From assembly GCF_008035925.1 (NCBI RefSeq), contig NZ_CP036264.1, positions 5,392,402 to 5,456,401 on the forward strand: a stretch of DNA of 64,000 bases, given 5' to 3'. This DNA comes from Stieleria maiorica. GTDB lineage: Bacteria; Planctomycetota; Planctomycetia; Pirellulales; Pirellulaceae. The notes beneath the pieces are model-generated. The model was not told the DNA's origin. It saw only the letters and a program-made list of their open reading frames with translations, and made no database searches. Positions 23,291 to 31,751 of the stretch are shown piece by piece (position 1 is the stretch's first letter; each line of letters opens with the position of its first letter). Both the position numbers and the translations under genes were made by a program.

Positions 23291-25096
23291 TCACTGACGA
23301 TCGACGTAGACGTAGTACGCACCACAAATCTCGTTCGCTTTGTCGTCTAAAAACGTGGCCGTCAGTTCGATCGGCCCCGATTCCAAGTCGACCTCGGTGG
23401 CAAAGAACGAGTTCGATTCATCGGGCTGAAGCGTTGTTGTGACGTCTCCGATCCGGACCGTGGCCGACGCGATCGGCAACGATTCGCCCTTGATGAACGT
23501 TCCATCGACAACGGGCGTTTCCGGCACGGATGTCTGCAACGAGAGCCCGGATTCACGTGGCCAACGCCGAAGTTCCAGCCGATACGTTCCGGCACGATCG
23601 ACGTGCAGATGCCAGGTCCCATTTTTGAGATCGGCGCGGCGGATTTGGCGTTGTTGATCCACAAACACATCCAGCCATTCACACGCCGTCAACAGCATCG
23701 GATTCTCCGCGTCGCTGCCGATGATGACTCGTTGCGGCGTCATGACATCGTCTTTCACTCCATCCCACCACGTCTGTAGGTGTCGGCGCATTTTAGCGAC
23801 GACGAGCTGGTGGGCCGCAGCGACATTGCGGTCCTGGTGCGGGTCCGCTTCGATATCGTATAGCTCTTGGTTTTCCAACAATCGCCACTGATTCCACAGC
23901 ACCCCGGCGCCGTCGCGATGCGGGATCGCCGGACTTTCTTTCGTGTACTTGACTCGAAAGCCGGGCATGCGGCTGTAGTTAATCACCAACATGCGTTCGT
24001 CCAGCTTATCACGCTCACCTCTTAAAATCGGCGCCAGACTTTCTCCGTCCAACCGAGTCGACGGGGGCGCGACGTCGGCCAGATCGGCGAGCGTCGGCAG
24101 TAGGTCCTGGACGTGGGTCAGTTCATCGATCTCGCGAGCCGGCCCGATCGATCCGGCGGGCCAGCGGATGAAGCAGGGCACACGGTGGCCGCCTTCCCAA
24201 AGCTGCGTTTTCTTGCCACGCATGCCGGCGTTGAAGTAGTCCGGTCCCATCGTGCTGCCGTTGTCGGTCAAGAACACCACGATCGTGTTCTCAAACAGCT
24301 GTTCTTGCTGCAGACGTTGATCCAACTTTCCAACGTTTTCATCAATGTTGGCTCCCATCGCCAGAAAGCTGACCAGATCCGCCTGCTTCTGCTGGTTCAG
24401 GTGTTTGACGATCTCCGGGTTGTCCCCAATCGCCTTGCGCAGTGGCTCACGATACTTTTCGGGCACGAACCAAGGCCAATGCGCCGCGTTGAGGGCGATG
24501 TAGGCGAAGAAGGGACGGTCATCGTCTCCGGCGATCCAATCGACGGCCTCGTCAAAGAAGACATCGGTACAATAGCCTTCGTATCGCTGTCGCTTCGTAT
24601 TGTGAATGTAGGTGTCGTCGAAGTAATCGTTGTCCCAGAAATCAGGCACACTGTTGATGTGCGACGATGGAAACCACAACGCCTCTTCGAAACCGCGGTC
24701 TTCCGGGCGAAACGGATAGTTATCGCCCAAATGCCATTTGCCGAAGATGCCGGTGCGATACCCGGCGTCTTGAAACACGTTGGCGATCGTCTTCAAGTCG
24801 GCCTTCAGCAAGGTGCGACCGCTGCTGACGTTACTCGCTCCGTTGCGAAACGCATCCAGCCCGGTCATCAATTGCCCACGCGTCGGCGTGCACATGGGCG
24901 CCACGTGGAAGTCGGTCAGCCGCACAGCCTGGCCGGCCAGACGATCGATGTTCGGCGTCTCGGTCAGCGGGTTGCCGTGACAAGAAAACTCGCCATACCC
25001 CTGGTCGTCCGTCATGATGACGATCACGTTGGGGCGATCGGCAGAAACGAGTGGGACACTAAAGACGAGGACAACTGCAGCGAGAAGAAATCGCAT
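23291..25096 (-). CDS. Secreted sulfatase with C-terminal beta domain
   Basis: A 601-residue product starting MRFLLAAVVLVFSVPLVSA (signal peptide). IVIMTDDQGYGEFSCHGN supplies the first metal ligands, and VAPMCTPTRGQLMTG carries C69 in the C-x-P-x-R motif that is converted to formylglycine. GKWHLGDNY and TDNGS follow. About 130 extra residues at the C-terminus (from about 470) look like a beta-sandwich, perhaps substrate binding. Family S1; the substrate is probably a sulfated polysaccharide but cannot be read from sequence. ATG 25099 is an alternative start. The gap to 25378 holds nothing clear. Confidence 0.9.
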   Translation of the reverse strand: MRFLLAAVVLVFSVPLVSADRPNVIVIMTDDQGYGEFSCHGNPLTETPNIDRLAGQAVRLTDFHVAPMCTPTRGQLMTGLDAFRNGASNVSSGRTLLKADLKTIANVFQDAGYRTGIFGKWHLGDNYPFRPEDRGFEEALWFPSSHINSVPDFWDNDYFDDTYIHNTKRQRYEGYCTDVFFDEAVDWIAGDDDRPFFAYIALNAAHWPWFVPEKYREPLRKAIGDNPEIVKHLNQQKQADLVSFLAMGANIDENVGKLDQRLQQEQLFENTIVVFLTDNGSTMGPDYFNAGMRGKKTQLWEGGHRVPCFIRWPAGSIGPAREIDELTHVQDLLPTLADLADVAPPSTRLDGESLAPILRGERDKLDERMLVINYSRMPGFRVKYTKESPAIPHRDGAGVLWNQWRLLENQELYDIEADPHQDRNVAAAHQLVVAKMRRHLQTWWDGVKDDVMTPQRVIIGSDAENPMLLTACEWLDVFVDQQRQIRRADLKNGTWHLHVDRAGTYRLELRRWPRESGLSLQTSVPETPVVDGTFIKGESLPIASATVRIGDVTTTLQPDESNSFFATEVDLESGPIELTATFLDDKANEICGAYYVYVDRQ

Positions 25097-25378
25097 CATC
25101 GGGTAGGCAAATCGTGGGGGCGGGCGAGGAACAATTGCCAAGTTTAGTCGGCAGGTCAGCCCAATGGAGCAAACCGATCTGCTGTAAACAAGCCGTGTCC
25201 TCGGAATACCTGTCCCGAGAATACCTATCTCCTTCGATCAACTTGCCCACAAACAACCGGCTGGCCGGTTGTTGCTCTTACGACAAGCGACGTTCAGCCC
25301 CCAGAAACGGCCGACATCAAATCGGCCCGAAGGCGGAGTGATTGCCCAACTTCCATTTTCTGCTCTCGACGCGCAGCA

Positions 25379-26314
25379 TTAGCCCCGACGTCGTCGCGGA
25401 ACCGTGCAGCAGCCCGCGACGGCGGCAAAGATCAGCATGGATGACGGTTCAGGTACAGCGTTGAATTGCGCATTGCTGATCGACACGTTGTCGAAATAAA
25501 TTCCGTTCCCCGAGTTTCCGGGCACCGCGGTTCCTGCAGCACGAAACATGAGTGAATCCACGGCCCGTGGGCCCACGATCCCTCCCGGAAACGCTTCGTA
25601 ATACGACTCCCACGTTGTGCCTGAATGCACCAAAGTCCCATCAATGAGAATGTTGACGATGTCATTGCCCACACCGCCGATTCCGATCCCATCGACGAAT
25701 TCGATGTACATTTCAACGGTGTGCCAGTCGGAATAGCTGAGACCGGTGGCCAACGTCGTCTGATTGAACCCGCCACCCAGTGTGTCGAAGAAGTTTAAAG
25801 CGAAACCGCCTGCCGCCGAGCCATCGATTCCGATGTAGGAGAGACGGTGAGTGCTTTGCGACGCAGCAGGAGAAAGCGACAAGAACAAGCCTGATTGTGC
25901 CCCGTCGGTGGCCGACTTGAAATCCCATGCGGCATGGAAGTACTTGCTACCCGCGGTGGCCGATGAAAGCGGCGGGTTGTTCGGCGAGGTGTGATCGGTC
26001 CCATAGTCGTTGTAAAGACCAGCGCCGGTTTCACCTGCCGCGGATGCGGATCGATGGGAAAACGGTTGGTTGCTAAATGAGCCTGTGCCGGCGTTGGACA
26101 TCCGCCAGACTTGGTTGCCGGTCCCATCGTCGACAACCGCTTGGTCGAAGACTCCGGCCGAATTGCCGAAGGAATCTCCGACCGTCCATCCACCCTGTCC
26201 ATTCACGCTCGTGTTGGGAGTGAACGAATCAAAGGTGACAATGCCGGCTTCGGCAATGGTTGACATCAATGCCATGCCAACCATGATCGCGAGAGAAAGT
26301 AACGTGAGCTTCAT
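25379..26314 (-). CDS. PEP-CTERM sorted surface protein
   Basis: ATG 26314 is preceded by GGAGA and begins a signal peptide (MKLTLLSLAIMVGMALMSTIAEA); the longer frame to 26524 is proline-rich and unlikely. The 311-residue body is Gly-, Ser- and Thr-rich, with a lectin/glucanase-like beta-sandwich style (TFDSFTPNTSVNGQGGWTVGD). The C-terminus is VPEPSSMLIFAAVAG followed by CCTVPRRRRG: the PEP motif, membrane anchor and basic tail of exosortase substrates. Exosortase itself is not in the window. Confidence 0.85.
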   Translation of the reverse strand: MKLTLLSLAIMVGMALMSTIAEAGIVTFDSFTPNTSVNGQGGWTVGDSFGNSAGVFDQAVVDDGTGNQVWRMSNAGTGSFSNQPFSHRSASAAGETGAGLYNDYGTDHTSPNNPPLSSATAGSKYFHAAWDFKSATDGAQSGLFLSLSPAASQSTHRLSYIGIDGSAAGGFALNFFDTLGGGFNQTTLATGLSYSDWHTVEMYIEFVDGIGIGGVGNDIVNILIDGTLVHSGTTWESYYEAFPGGIVGPRAVDSLMFRAAGTAVPGNSGNGIYFDNVSISNAQFNAVPEPSSMLIFAAVAGCCTVPRRRRG

Positions 26315-27024
26315 CTGAGAGTCTCCGGTGCAGAGAGGTGGGGAAAGGGGAAAGGCAGGATCACACGACCGGGGCGTCGTGGTGGTTCGTTCAGGCGGGA
26401 TCGCTGGGAGTCCGGGATCGCTGGGAGTCGCTGGGCACGGCGGAGAAGCACGCTGAAGTTGCCGGTCCACAATCTTCCGGCCCCACTCCACTGGGAGAAA
26501 CGTTGCAGCCACAGGAAGGGCCATTCAACACCCCCTCCACAGAGCCACTTAGAATCTAGTCATCGGCTGCAGCCGGTGCAAGCATTTGAGCGATGTTTTT
26601 TGTACATCACACCGCCAACCGGCCGTGCGTCAGGGCGTCCGAGTGTCCTCGTCGATGATGACCACGGGTCTCGTCAAAGAATTGCCGGGAATACAGAACG
26701 AATTCCACAAAAATCCGCGGGCTCCAGACTGACACTACGTCCCGGCTACGGCCTTCTAACCTCCATTGGAAACAGCCGCGTAGCGCGTTTCGGATGGGCC
26801 GGAATCCGACGATGGAAGCACAAGTCGCTTTCGTCCTCCTCAATCGCCTCCTTATGGAGATCTGCCAGCCTTCTTGGGTTGAATCACGTGAGTTGTTGTT
26901 TTGCCATCAGACCTTCGGTAACCACGACAAGCCCGCAGCTTCAAAGACGGGTGTACTGAGTTGATGACGCAACGCGAATAGCTACAGTAGTCGCCGGGGC
27001 CGACAAACCTTTGATTCAACAGCG
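26315..27024. other. Intergenic region with no recognised gene
   Basis: Frames here have no coding character. CACGTGAG occurs twice (near 26885 and 27036), the second next to the start of the synthase gene, and may be a chance palindrome. No strong promoter stands out. The stretch should contain the promoter of the downstream operon. Confidence 0.4.
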
Positions 27025-27039
27025 TTGTTTGGCAATCAC

Positions 27040-28761
27040 GTGAGCAACTCAGCGTACAAGCCGGCCGGTGAAACTGAATTTGGTCTCAGTTCTAAATCGC
27101 CTTTGGTGGAGGATTCGCGGGCCGCTTCCTCGGTCTCAGTCTCCCTTCAAGACATCTCGTCGGCCAGCTTTGACGAGCGAGTCTACATCTCCAGCGCTCC
27201 GTACCTGGTCGACGTCTTATCAAAGCGTGAACAGCGAACGTTGCTCGTTTTGATCGCCGGTTGGTTGCTGGGCGTTGGTTTCTTCTATTTCTGGTGGTGC
27301 GATGAAAACCATGTCACCGGTGCGTTCAAGTTCGCGCTCAACACGTTGTTGGTCACTTGGACTGCGGTGATTCCCGCCTATCTGTTGTTCTTTGTTGTCC
27401 AGATGAAGCGTGTCAATCCAAGGATTGCGATCCCGGAAACCTGGCGGGTCGCGATGGTGACCACACGCGCTCCTTCGGAGCCATTCGAAGTGGTTCAGGA
27501 GACATTGCTGGCGATGTTGAATCAATCGTATCCGCACGACACTTGGCTGGCTGACGAAGACCCAAGCGACGACATCTTACAGTGGTGTGCGGACCGTGGT
27601 ATTCGAGTTTCGACGCGACGAGGCTCGCCCGAGTACCATCAGCAAACGTGGCCAAGACGGACCAAATGCAAAGAGGGTAATCTGGCGTATTTCTATGACC
27701 ACTTCGGTTACGAGAACTACGACTTCGTTGCACAGTTGGATGCGGACCATGTGCCCGAGCAAGGTTATTTGGAAGCGGTGCTACGGCCCTTCGTTGACGA
27801 TTCGGTGGGATATGTTTCGGCTCCGAGTATCTGTGATAAGAACGCCGCATCCAGTTGGTCCGCTCGGGGGCGACTGTACGCCGAAGCCATCATGCATGGG
27901 CCGTTGCAGGCCGGATACTCAAACGGTTTTGCACCGCTGTGTATCGGTTCCCATTACGCAGTACGCACGGCAGCCCTCCGCGAGATCGGTGGCCTGGGAC
28001 CGGAACTGGCCGAGGACCACAGTACAACACTGATGATGAACGGACACGGTTGGCGAGGGATCCATGCGCTCGATGCGATCGCTCACGGGGAGGGACCGCC
28101 TACGTTTGCCGACTGTGTGACGCAAGAGTTTCAGTGGTCGCGCAGTTTGATGGTCCTGCTGTTGACGCTATTGCCCAAGTACTGGAGTCGACTACCGTGG
28201 AAATTACGCACCCAATTCCTCTTCAGCGAACTTTGGTACCCGTTGTTCTCCCTCTCGATTCCCGTGGGCTTGTTGCTCCCCGTTTGGGCGATCGTTTCCG
28301 GTGAGCCGTGGGTCGAGGTCAGCTATCTGGACTTTGTCGTCCACACTCTGCCGCTGTGCCTGTTGTTGCTTGGGATTCAGTCGCATCTCAAACGACACGG
28401 GGTCCTGCGTCCGATCCATAGTCCGCTGCTGAGCTGGGAAGCCGCGCTGTTCCAAATTGTGCGGTGGCCTTGGTCGTTTTACGGCTCCGTGATGGGCGCC
28501 TACATGTCGGTGCGTCGCCAAGTCGTTGAGTTCCGCGTGACGCCCAAAGGCGGCTCAAAACCGGTCTCACTTCCATGGCGAGTGCTCAGCCCATACATCG
28601 CGGTACTGATCGCAACATTTGTCCCCACCATGTTGATTTCCGAGGCCGGCCGCGCCTCCGGCTACTATTTCTTCATCATCCTGACGCAGGTGTTTTACGC
28701 CATAGCGTTGTTTTCCTTGGTCTTGATTCATCGCCATGAAGTCTCAAATGAAAAACGATAA
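27040..28761 (+). CDS. Membrane glycosyltransferase family 2 (cellulose synthase-like)
   Basis: The start is uncertain: GTG 27040 is used; TTG 27025 adds five residues (numbers here count from TTG). Two membrane helices (about 73-95 and 105-128) precede the GT2 domain. It shows DED (177-179), the UDP-sugar/metal motif QLDADH (D239, D241), catalytic ED (330-331) and QEFQWSR (367-373), equivalent to QxxRW of processive synthases. Several C-terminal helices (about 395-570) form the polymer channel. It should polymerise and export a polysaccharide across the inner membrane. It overlaps the GH26-like gene by 26 bp, and an acyltransferase follows, so this is probably an exopolysaccharide synthesis operon. 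Confidence 0.88.
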   Translation: MSNSAYKPAGETEFGLSSKSPLVEDSRAASSVSVSLQDISSASFDERVYISSAPYLVDVLSKREQRTLLVLIAGWLLGVGFFYFWWCDENHVTGAFKFALNTLLVTWTAVIPAYLLFFVVQMKRVNPRIAIPETWRVAMVTTRAPSEPFEVVQETLLAMLNQSYPHDTWLADEDPSDDILQWCADRGIRVSTRRGSPEYHQQTWPRRTKCKEGNLAYFYDHFGYENYDFVAQLDADHVPEQGYLEAVLRPFVDDSVGYVSAPSICDKNAASSWSARGRLYAEAIMHGPLQAGYSNGFAPLCIGSHYAVRTAALREIGGLGPELAEDHSTTLMMNGHGWRGIHALDAIAHGEGPPTFADCVTQEFQWSRSLMVLLLTLLPKYWSRLPWKLRTQFLFSELWYPLFSLSIPVGLLLPVWAIVSGEPWVEVSYLDFVVHTLPLCLLLLGIQSHLKRHGVLRPIHSPLLSWEAALFQIVRWPWSFYGSVMGAYMSVRRQVVEFRVTPKGGSKPVSLPWRVLSPYIAVLIATFVPTMLISEAGRASGYYFFIILTQVFYAIALFSLVLIHRHEVSNEKR

Positions 28762-29857
28762 CCGACTCGCGATGCAGTTCGTCAGTCTGGTCGCTCTGGC
28801 GGTACTGCCGGTTTCGATGATTGCCGTCAACGGTGCACGAGCCTTCTACGGGATCCTCGCCGAACCGCGGGGTGAAGTCGGCGCCGGCGGGGATTCCGCG
28901 GCGCAATCTGGTGGGGTGGGCGCGATTGCATTGAACTTGAACAAGTCGACCGACGGCGGCCCCGTCGTCCCCGCAAACTCTCAGCCACTTCCCGATGGAG
29001 ATGATTCGTTGATTTTCGGCGTTTACGACCCGGACGGGGAATTTGATCGCGACCACTCGTTGCGTTTACGACACGTTTATGTCTCTTGGGCAGACTTTGA
29101 TCCCGGCGAGTTGCGTCAGTCACTCGTTGCGAAGGAGAGCCGTGGATTCCGAATTCTGCTGACGATCGAACCATGGCCGATTGCAGGCCGTGGCGATGAT
29201 TTGCTCGCTTCGATACTTTCTGGCAGCTACGACCAAACGCTCAAGGATCTCGCAGGGGTCTTGAACAGTCTGAAGGGACCGGTCTTCGTGTCGTGGGGAC
29301 ACGAAATGGACCAGGATCTGACCGAGCGGTACCCCTGGTCGGGAACGGATCCCGATCAATTTGTTGGTGCCTATCGCCATGTCATCGATCAATTCCGCCG
29401 ACAGGTGAAAACGGAGTTGCGTTTTGTTTGGGCGGGCGTTCTGAAGGAAGGCAGTTTGAGCTATTGGCCGGGTACAGATTACGCGGATTACGTTGGCATG
29501 CCCGTGTACAGCTATCCGAGATGGGATCAGAAGACGTATGGATACATTCGAGACTTTCGCACGACGTTTCAGGAAAAGGCAAAGGTCGTGGAGGAACTCG
29601 ACGTCCCATTGTTGATCACCGAATTGGGAGTCAGCGGCAGTTCCGACTTCGAATCCTTTTGGCTGCACCAAGCATTCATGGGGTTGGGCGATCACGAACA
29701 GCTGAAGGGGATCGTGTTCTTTTACGCCAAGGACATCGAGGGCGCGTGGGGCAGCGAGCTCGCCACGCCAGATTGGAGAGTTCATCCCGATTCGATCCGA
29801 GGATTGGTGGAATGGGAACTTCGCCAAGCTGCGTCGCAGGAAGCAAACGGTCCGTAA
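28736..29857 (+). CDS. GH26-like glycoside hydrolase
   Basis: A 373-residue protein with an N-terminal membrane anchor or signal (LAMQFVSLVALAVLPVSMIAV). The TIM-barrel part shows VSWGHEMDQ (E190, proton donor), then RYPWSGTDPDQFVGAYRHV as in GH26, and ITELGVSG (E296, nucleophile). It may trim or release the polymer made by the upstream synthase, as endoglucanases do in cellulose operons. It overlaps the synthase gene by 26 bp. Assignment to GH26 is by motif pattern; GH5-like proteins are the main alternative. ATG 28748 is a second possible start. Confidence 0.78.
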   Translation: MKSQMKNDNRLAMQFVSLVALAVLPVSMIAVNGARAFYGILAEPRGEVGAGGDSAAQSGGVGAIALNLNKSTDGGPVVPANSQPLPDGDDSLIFGVYDPDGEFDRDHSLRLRHVYVSWADFDPGELRQSLVAKESRGFRILLTIEPWPIAGRGDDLLASILSGSYDQTLKDLAGVLNSLKGPVFVSWGHEMDQDLTERYPWSGTDPDQFVGAYRHVIDQFRRQVKTELRFVWAGVLKEGSLSYWPGTDYADYVGMPVYSYPRWDQKTYGYIRDFRTTFQEKAKVVEELDVPLLITELGVSGSSDFESFWLHQAFMGLGDHEQLKGIVFFYAKDIEGAWGSELATPDWRVHPDSIRGLVEWELRQAASQEANGP

Positions 29858-29935
29858 TACAAATCGTTTCGACGATCAAGCTTTGCCGAATCGACGATCG
29901 CCTTCCCCACCGCCCAACAAATCGAAACAAGACGC

Positions 29936-31726
29936 ATGGTCAGATTGATGAGGCTGCTGTCGGCGTGTTTCTTGATCCTTTCGGTCGCCGCAGGGGTGTG
30001 CGCCACTCGGGCGGCCCCGGTTTCTGAAGCCCCACTGAAACAGTTCGCCATCCGGCCGACAGAGCGACTCGGAACGTTCTTGCCTAAGACGACGCTGAAC
30101 GTCGAACGCGATGGTGAGATACGGACGGTACGTTGCGAGTGCCAAGTCGACAACGCGTGGGTGAATCTAGAGTTCCGCCTATTGGAAACAAAAACCGGAC
30201 GTTCCATCCCCTTCGACGTAAACATCTCCTACTATCACGGAACCGATGGAACCGAGCGTTGGGAAACGGGAAACAAGGTCGCGACCCGATTCATCGAGAT
30301 TTCCGAGCGTGGCCAGTATCTGGTCTTCGTCAAGGGAACAACGGGGAAAGGTGACGATCCCAACTCCGACACGTACCATTCCGGTCTGTCCGTCGATGTC
30401 ACGATTTATGACGGTCCACAGAAATTTCGTGCATGGTTGTTGATTCTGGCCGGTTCATCAGTGCTAGGGACATCCATGCTTCTTTGGACGCTCACGCATC
30501 GTCGATCGCGGTCGAACAACGCCGATGAATTCCCCTTGAACGTGCCGTCGGAACCATCGCCGCCAGGACGATTGATCATGCTGGACGGATTGCGCGGCGC
30601 AGCAGCCTTGGGCGTCGTCTGCTGTCACTTCTTCGTTCCAGAAATGTCTTCTATTGCAACGAAGTTGAACTCGATTTTCCCCGATCCGATTCCGACGTTG
30701 GCGCGACACGGTGACTTGGGAGTCGAGGTCTTTTTCGTCCTCAGCGGTTTTGTCATCGCATACTCAATCGGCAATCGACGAATGTCGGGGCGTTACATTG
30801 CAAATTTCGCTCTCCGTCGCTCGATCCGTCTGGACCCACCCTACTTGGCGGCGATCGCCCTTTCGGTGCTGTTGTGGGCGGCGTATCTGCCCGGCGGCTT
30901 GGGGGAGTGTTACCAGCAAAGCCACGGGTGGAAAGGCATTGTCGCCAATTCGCTCTATTTACAAAACATCCTGGGCTTTCCCAGCATCATCGGGGTGGCC
31001 TGGACGCTCTGCCTGGAGATTCAATTCTACCTGGCATACATCGGGCTATTCAGTTTAGCGCAGTTCGTGTCACGTCATTTGCGGATTAAAAGGCTACCCG
31101 ACCACTGCGATGTTGATGTCTCTCAAGTGGCTTTGTTGATCGCGTTTCTGCCGCTCACGTTGGCTTCAATCTATTGCTGGAATAACAGCCTGTCAGATTT
31201 CAGCTTTTTTGGATCGTGGCATCGATTCTTTGTCGGCGTCATGTGTTACTGGGCGTTCGCTCAACGGATCAATTCAGTTGCTTTCGTCGCCTATGCATTC
31301 GTACTCGCCACACTTGCAATTTACTCATCTGATCTTCGAGGTGGCACCGCCACAACGACAGCGATCCTCATATACACCGCGGGGCGAACCGGTCACTTGT
31401 CGTCGGCGCTCTCGGCATCATGGCTTCAATACCTCGGCCGCATCTCCTACAGCCTGTATCTGGTGCACATTTTAATCGGAGTTTCCTTGGTCAACATGCT
31501 GTGGAGTCCGACCCAGTCCACGACCATGACTTTGTGCATGTTTTTGATAGGATTGGCCGCGAGCATCGCGGGCGCCGAATTGATGTATCGATTGTTCGAG
31601 CGACCGAGCGTACGATTGAGTCGAAAACTGAAATGGAGAACAGCCGATCAATCAGCGTCGCCCGTTACTTTCCAAGTCGGCTCGTCCGCGGTGCCGACGA
31701 CGACCGAGTTACCGATCGGTCAATGA
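29936..31726 (+). CDS. Acyltransferase 3 family protein with secreted N-terminal domain
   Basis: A 596-residue fusion. A signal peptide (to about residue 27) leads to a beta-rich extracytoplasmic domain of about 140 residues, then a membrane segment (about 170-188). The Acyltransferase_3 domain starts at LDGLRGAAALGVVCCHF (near 223) and continues through GVEVFFVLSGFVI, with about ten membrane helices. Such proteins acetylate or otherwise acylate sugars on the outer face. It is 78 bp after the GH26-like gene and probably decorates the same polysaccharide. The extracytoplasmic domain is not one I recognise; it could bind the glycan. Confidence 0.85.
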   Translation: MVRLMRLLSACFLILSVAAGVCATRAAPVSEAPLKQFAIRPTERLGTFLPKTTLNVERDGEIRTVRCECQVDNAWVNLEFRLLETKTGRSIPFDVNISYYHGTDGTERWETGNKVATRFIEISERGQYLVFVKGTTGKGDDPNSDTYHSGLSVDVTIYDGPQKFRAWLLILAGSSVLGTSMLLWTLTHRRSRSNNADEFPLNVPSEPSPPGRLIMLDGLRGAAALGVVCCHFFVPEMSSIATKLNSIFPDPIPTLARHGDLGVEVFFVLSGFVIAYSIGNRRMSGRYIANFALRRSIRLDPPYLAAIALSVLLWAAYLPGGLGECYQQSHGWKGIVANSLYLQNILGFPSIIGVAWTLCLEIQFYLAYIGLFSLAQFVSRHLRIKRLPDHCDVDVSQVALLIAFLPLTLASIYCWNNSLSDFSFFGSWHRFFVGVMCYWAFAQRINSVAFVAYAFVLATLAIYSSDLRGGTATTTAILIYTAGRTGHLSSALSASWLQYLGRISYSLYLVHILIGVSLVNMLWSPTQSTTMTLCMFLIGLAASIAGAELMYRLFERPSVRLSRKLKWRTADQSASPVTFQVGSSAVPTTTELPIGQ

Positions 31727-31751
31727 TCCACGACCATCATTTCACGAATTG

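Noticed and set aside
24113-25147. 344-residue plus-strand frame over the sulfatase
   Set aside because: It is antisense to a sulfatase with a full active site; no motif of its own.
26459-26959. 166-residue frame in the gap before the synthase
   Set aside because: Low-quality composition rich in Ser, Arg and Pro, no ribosome site, and no domain.
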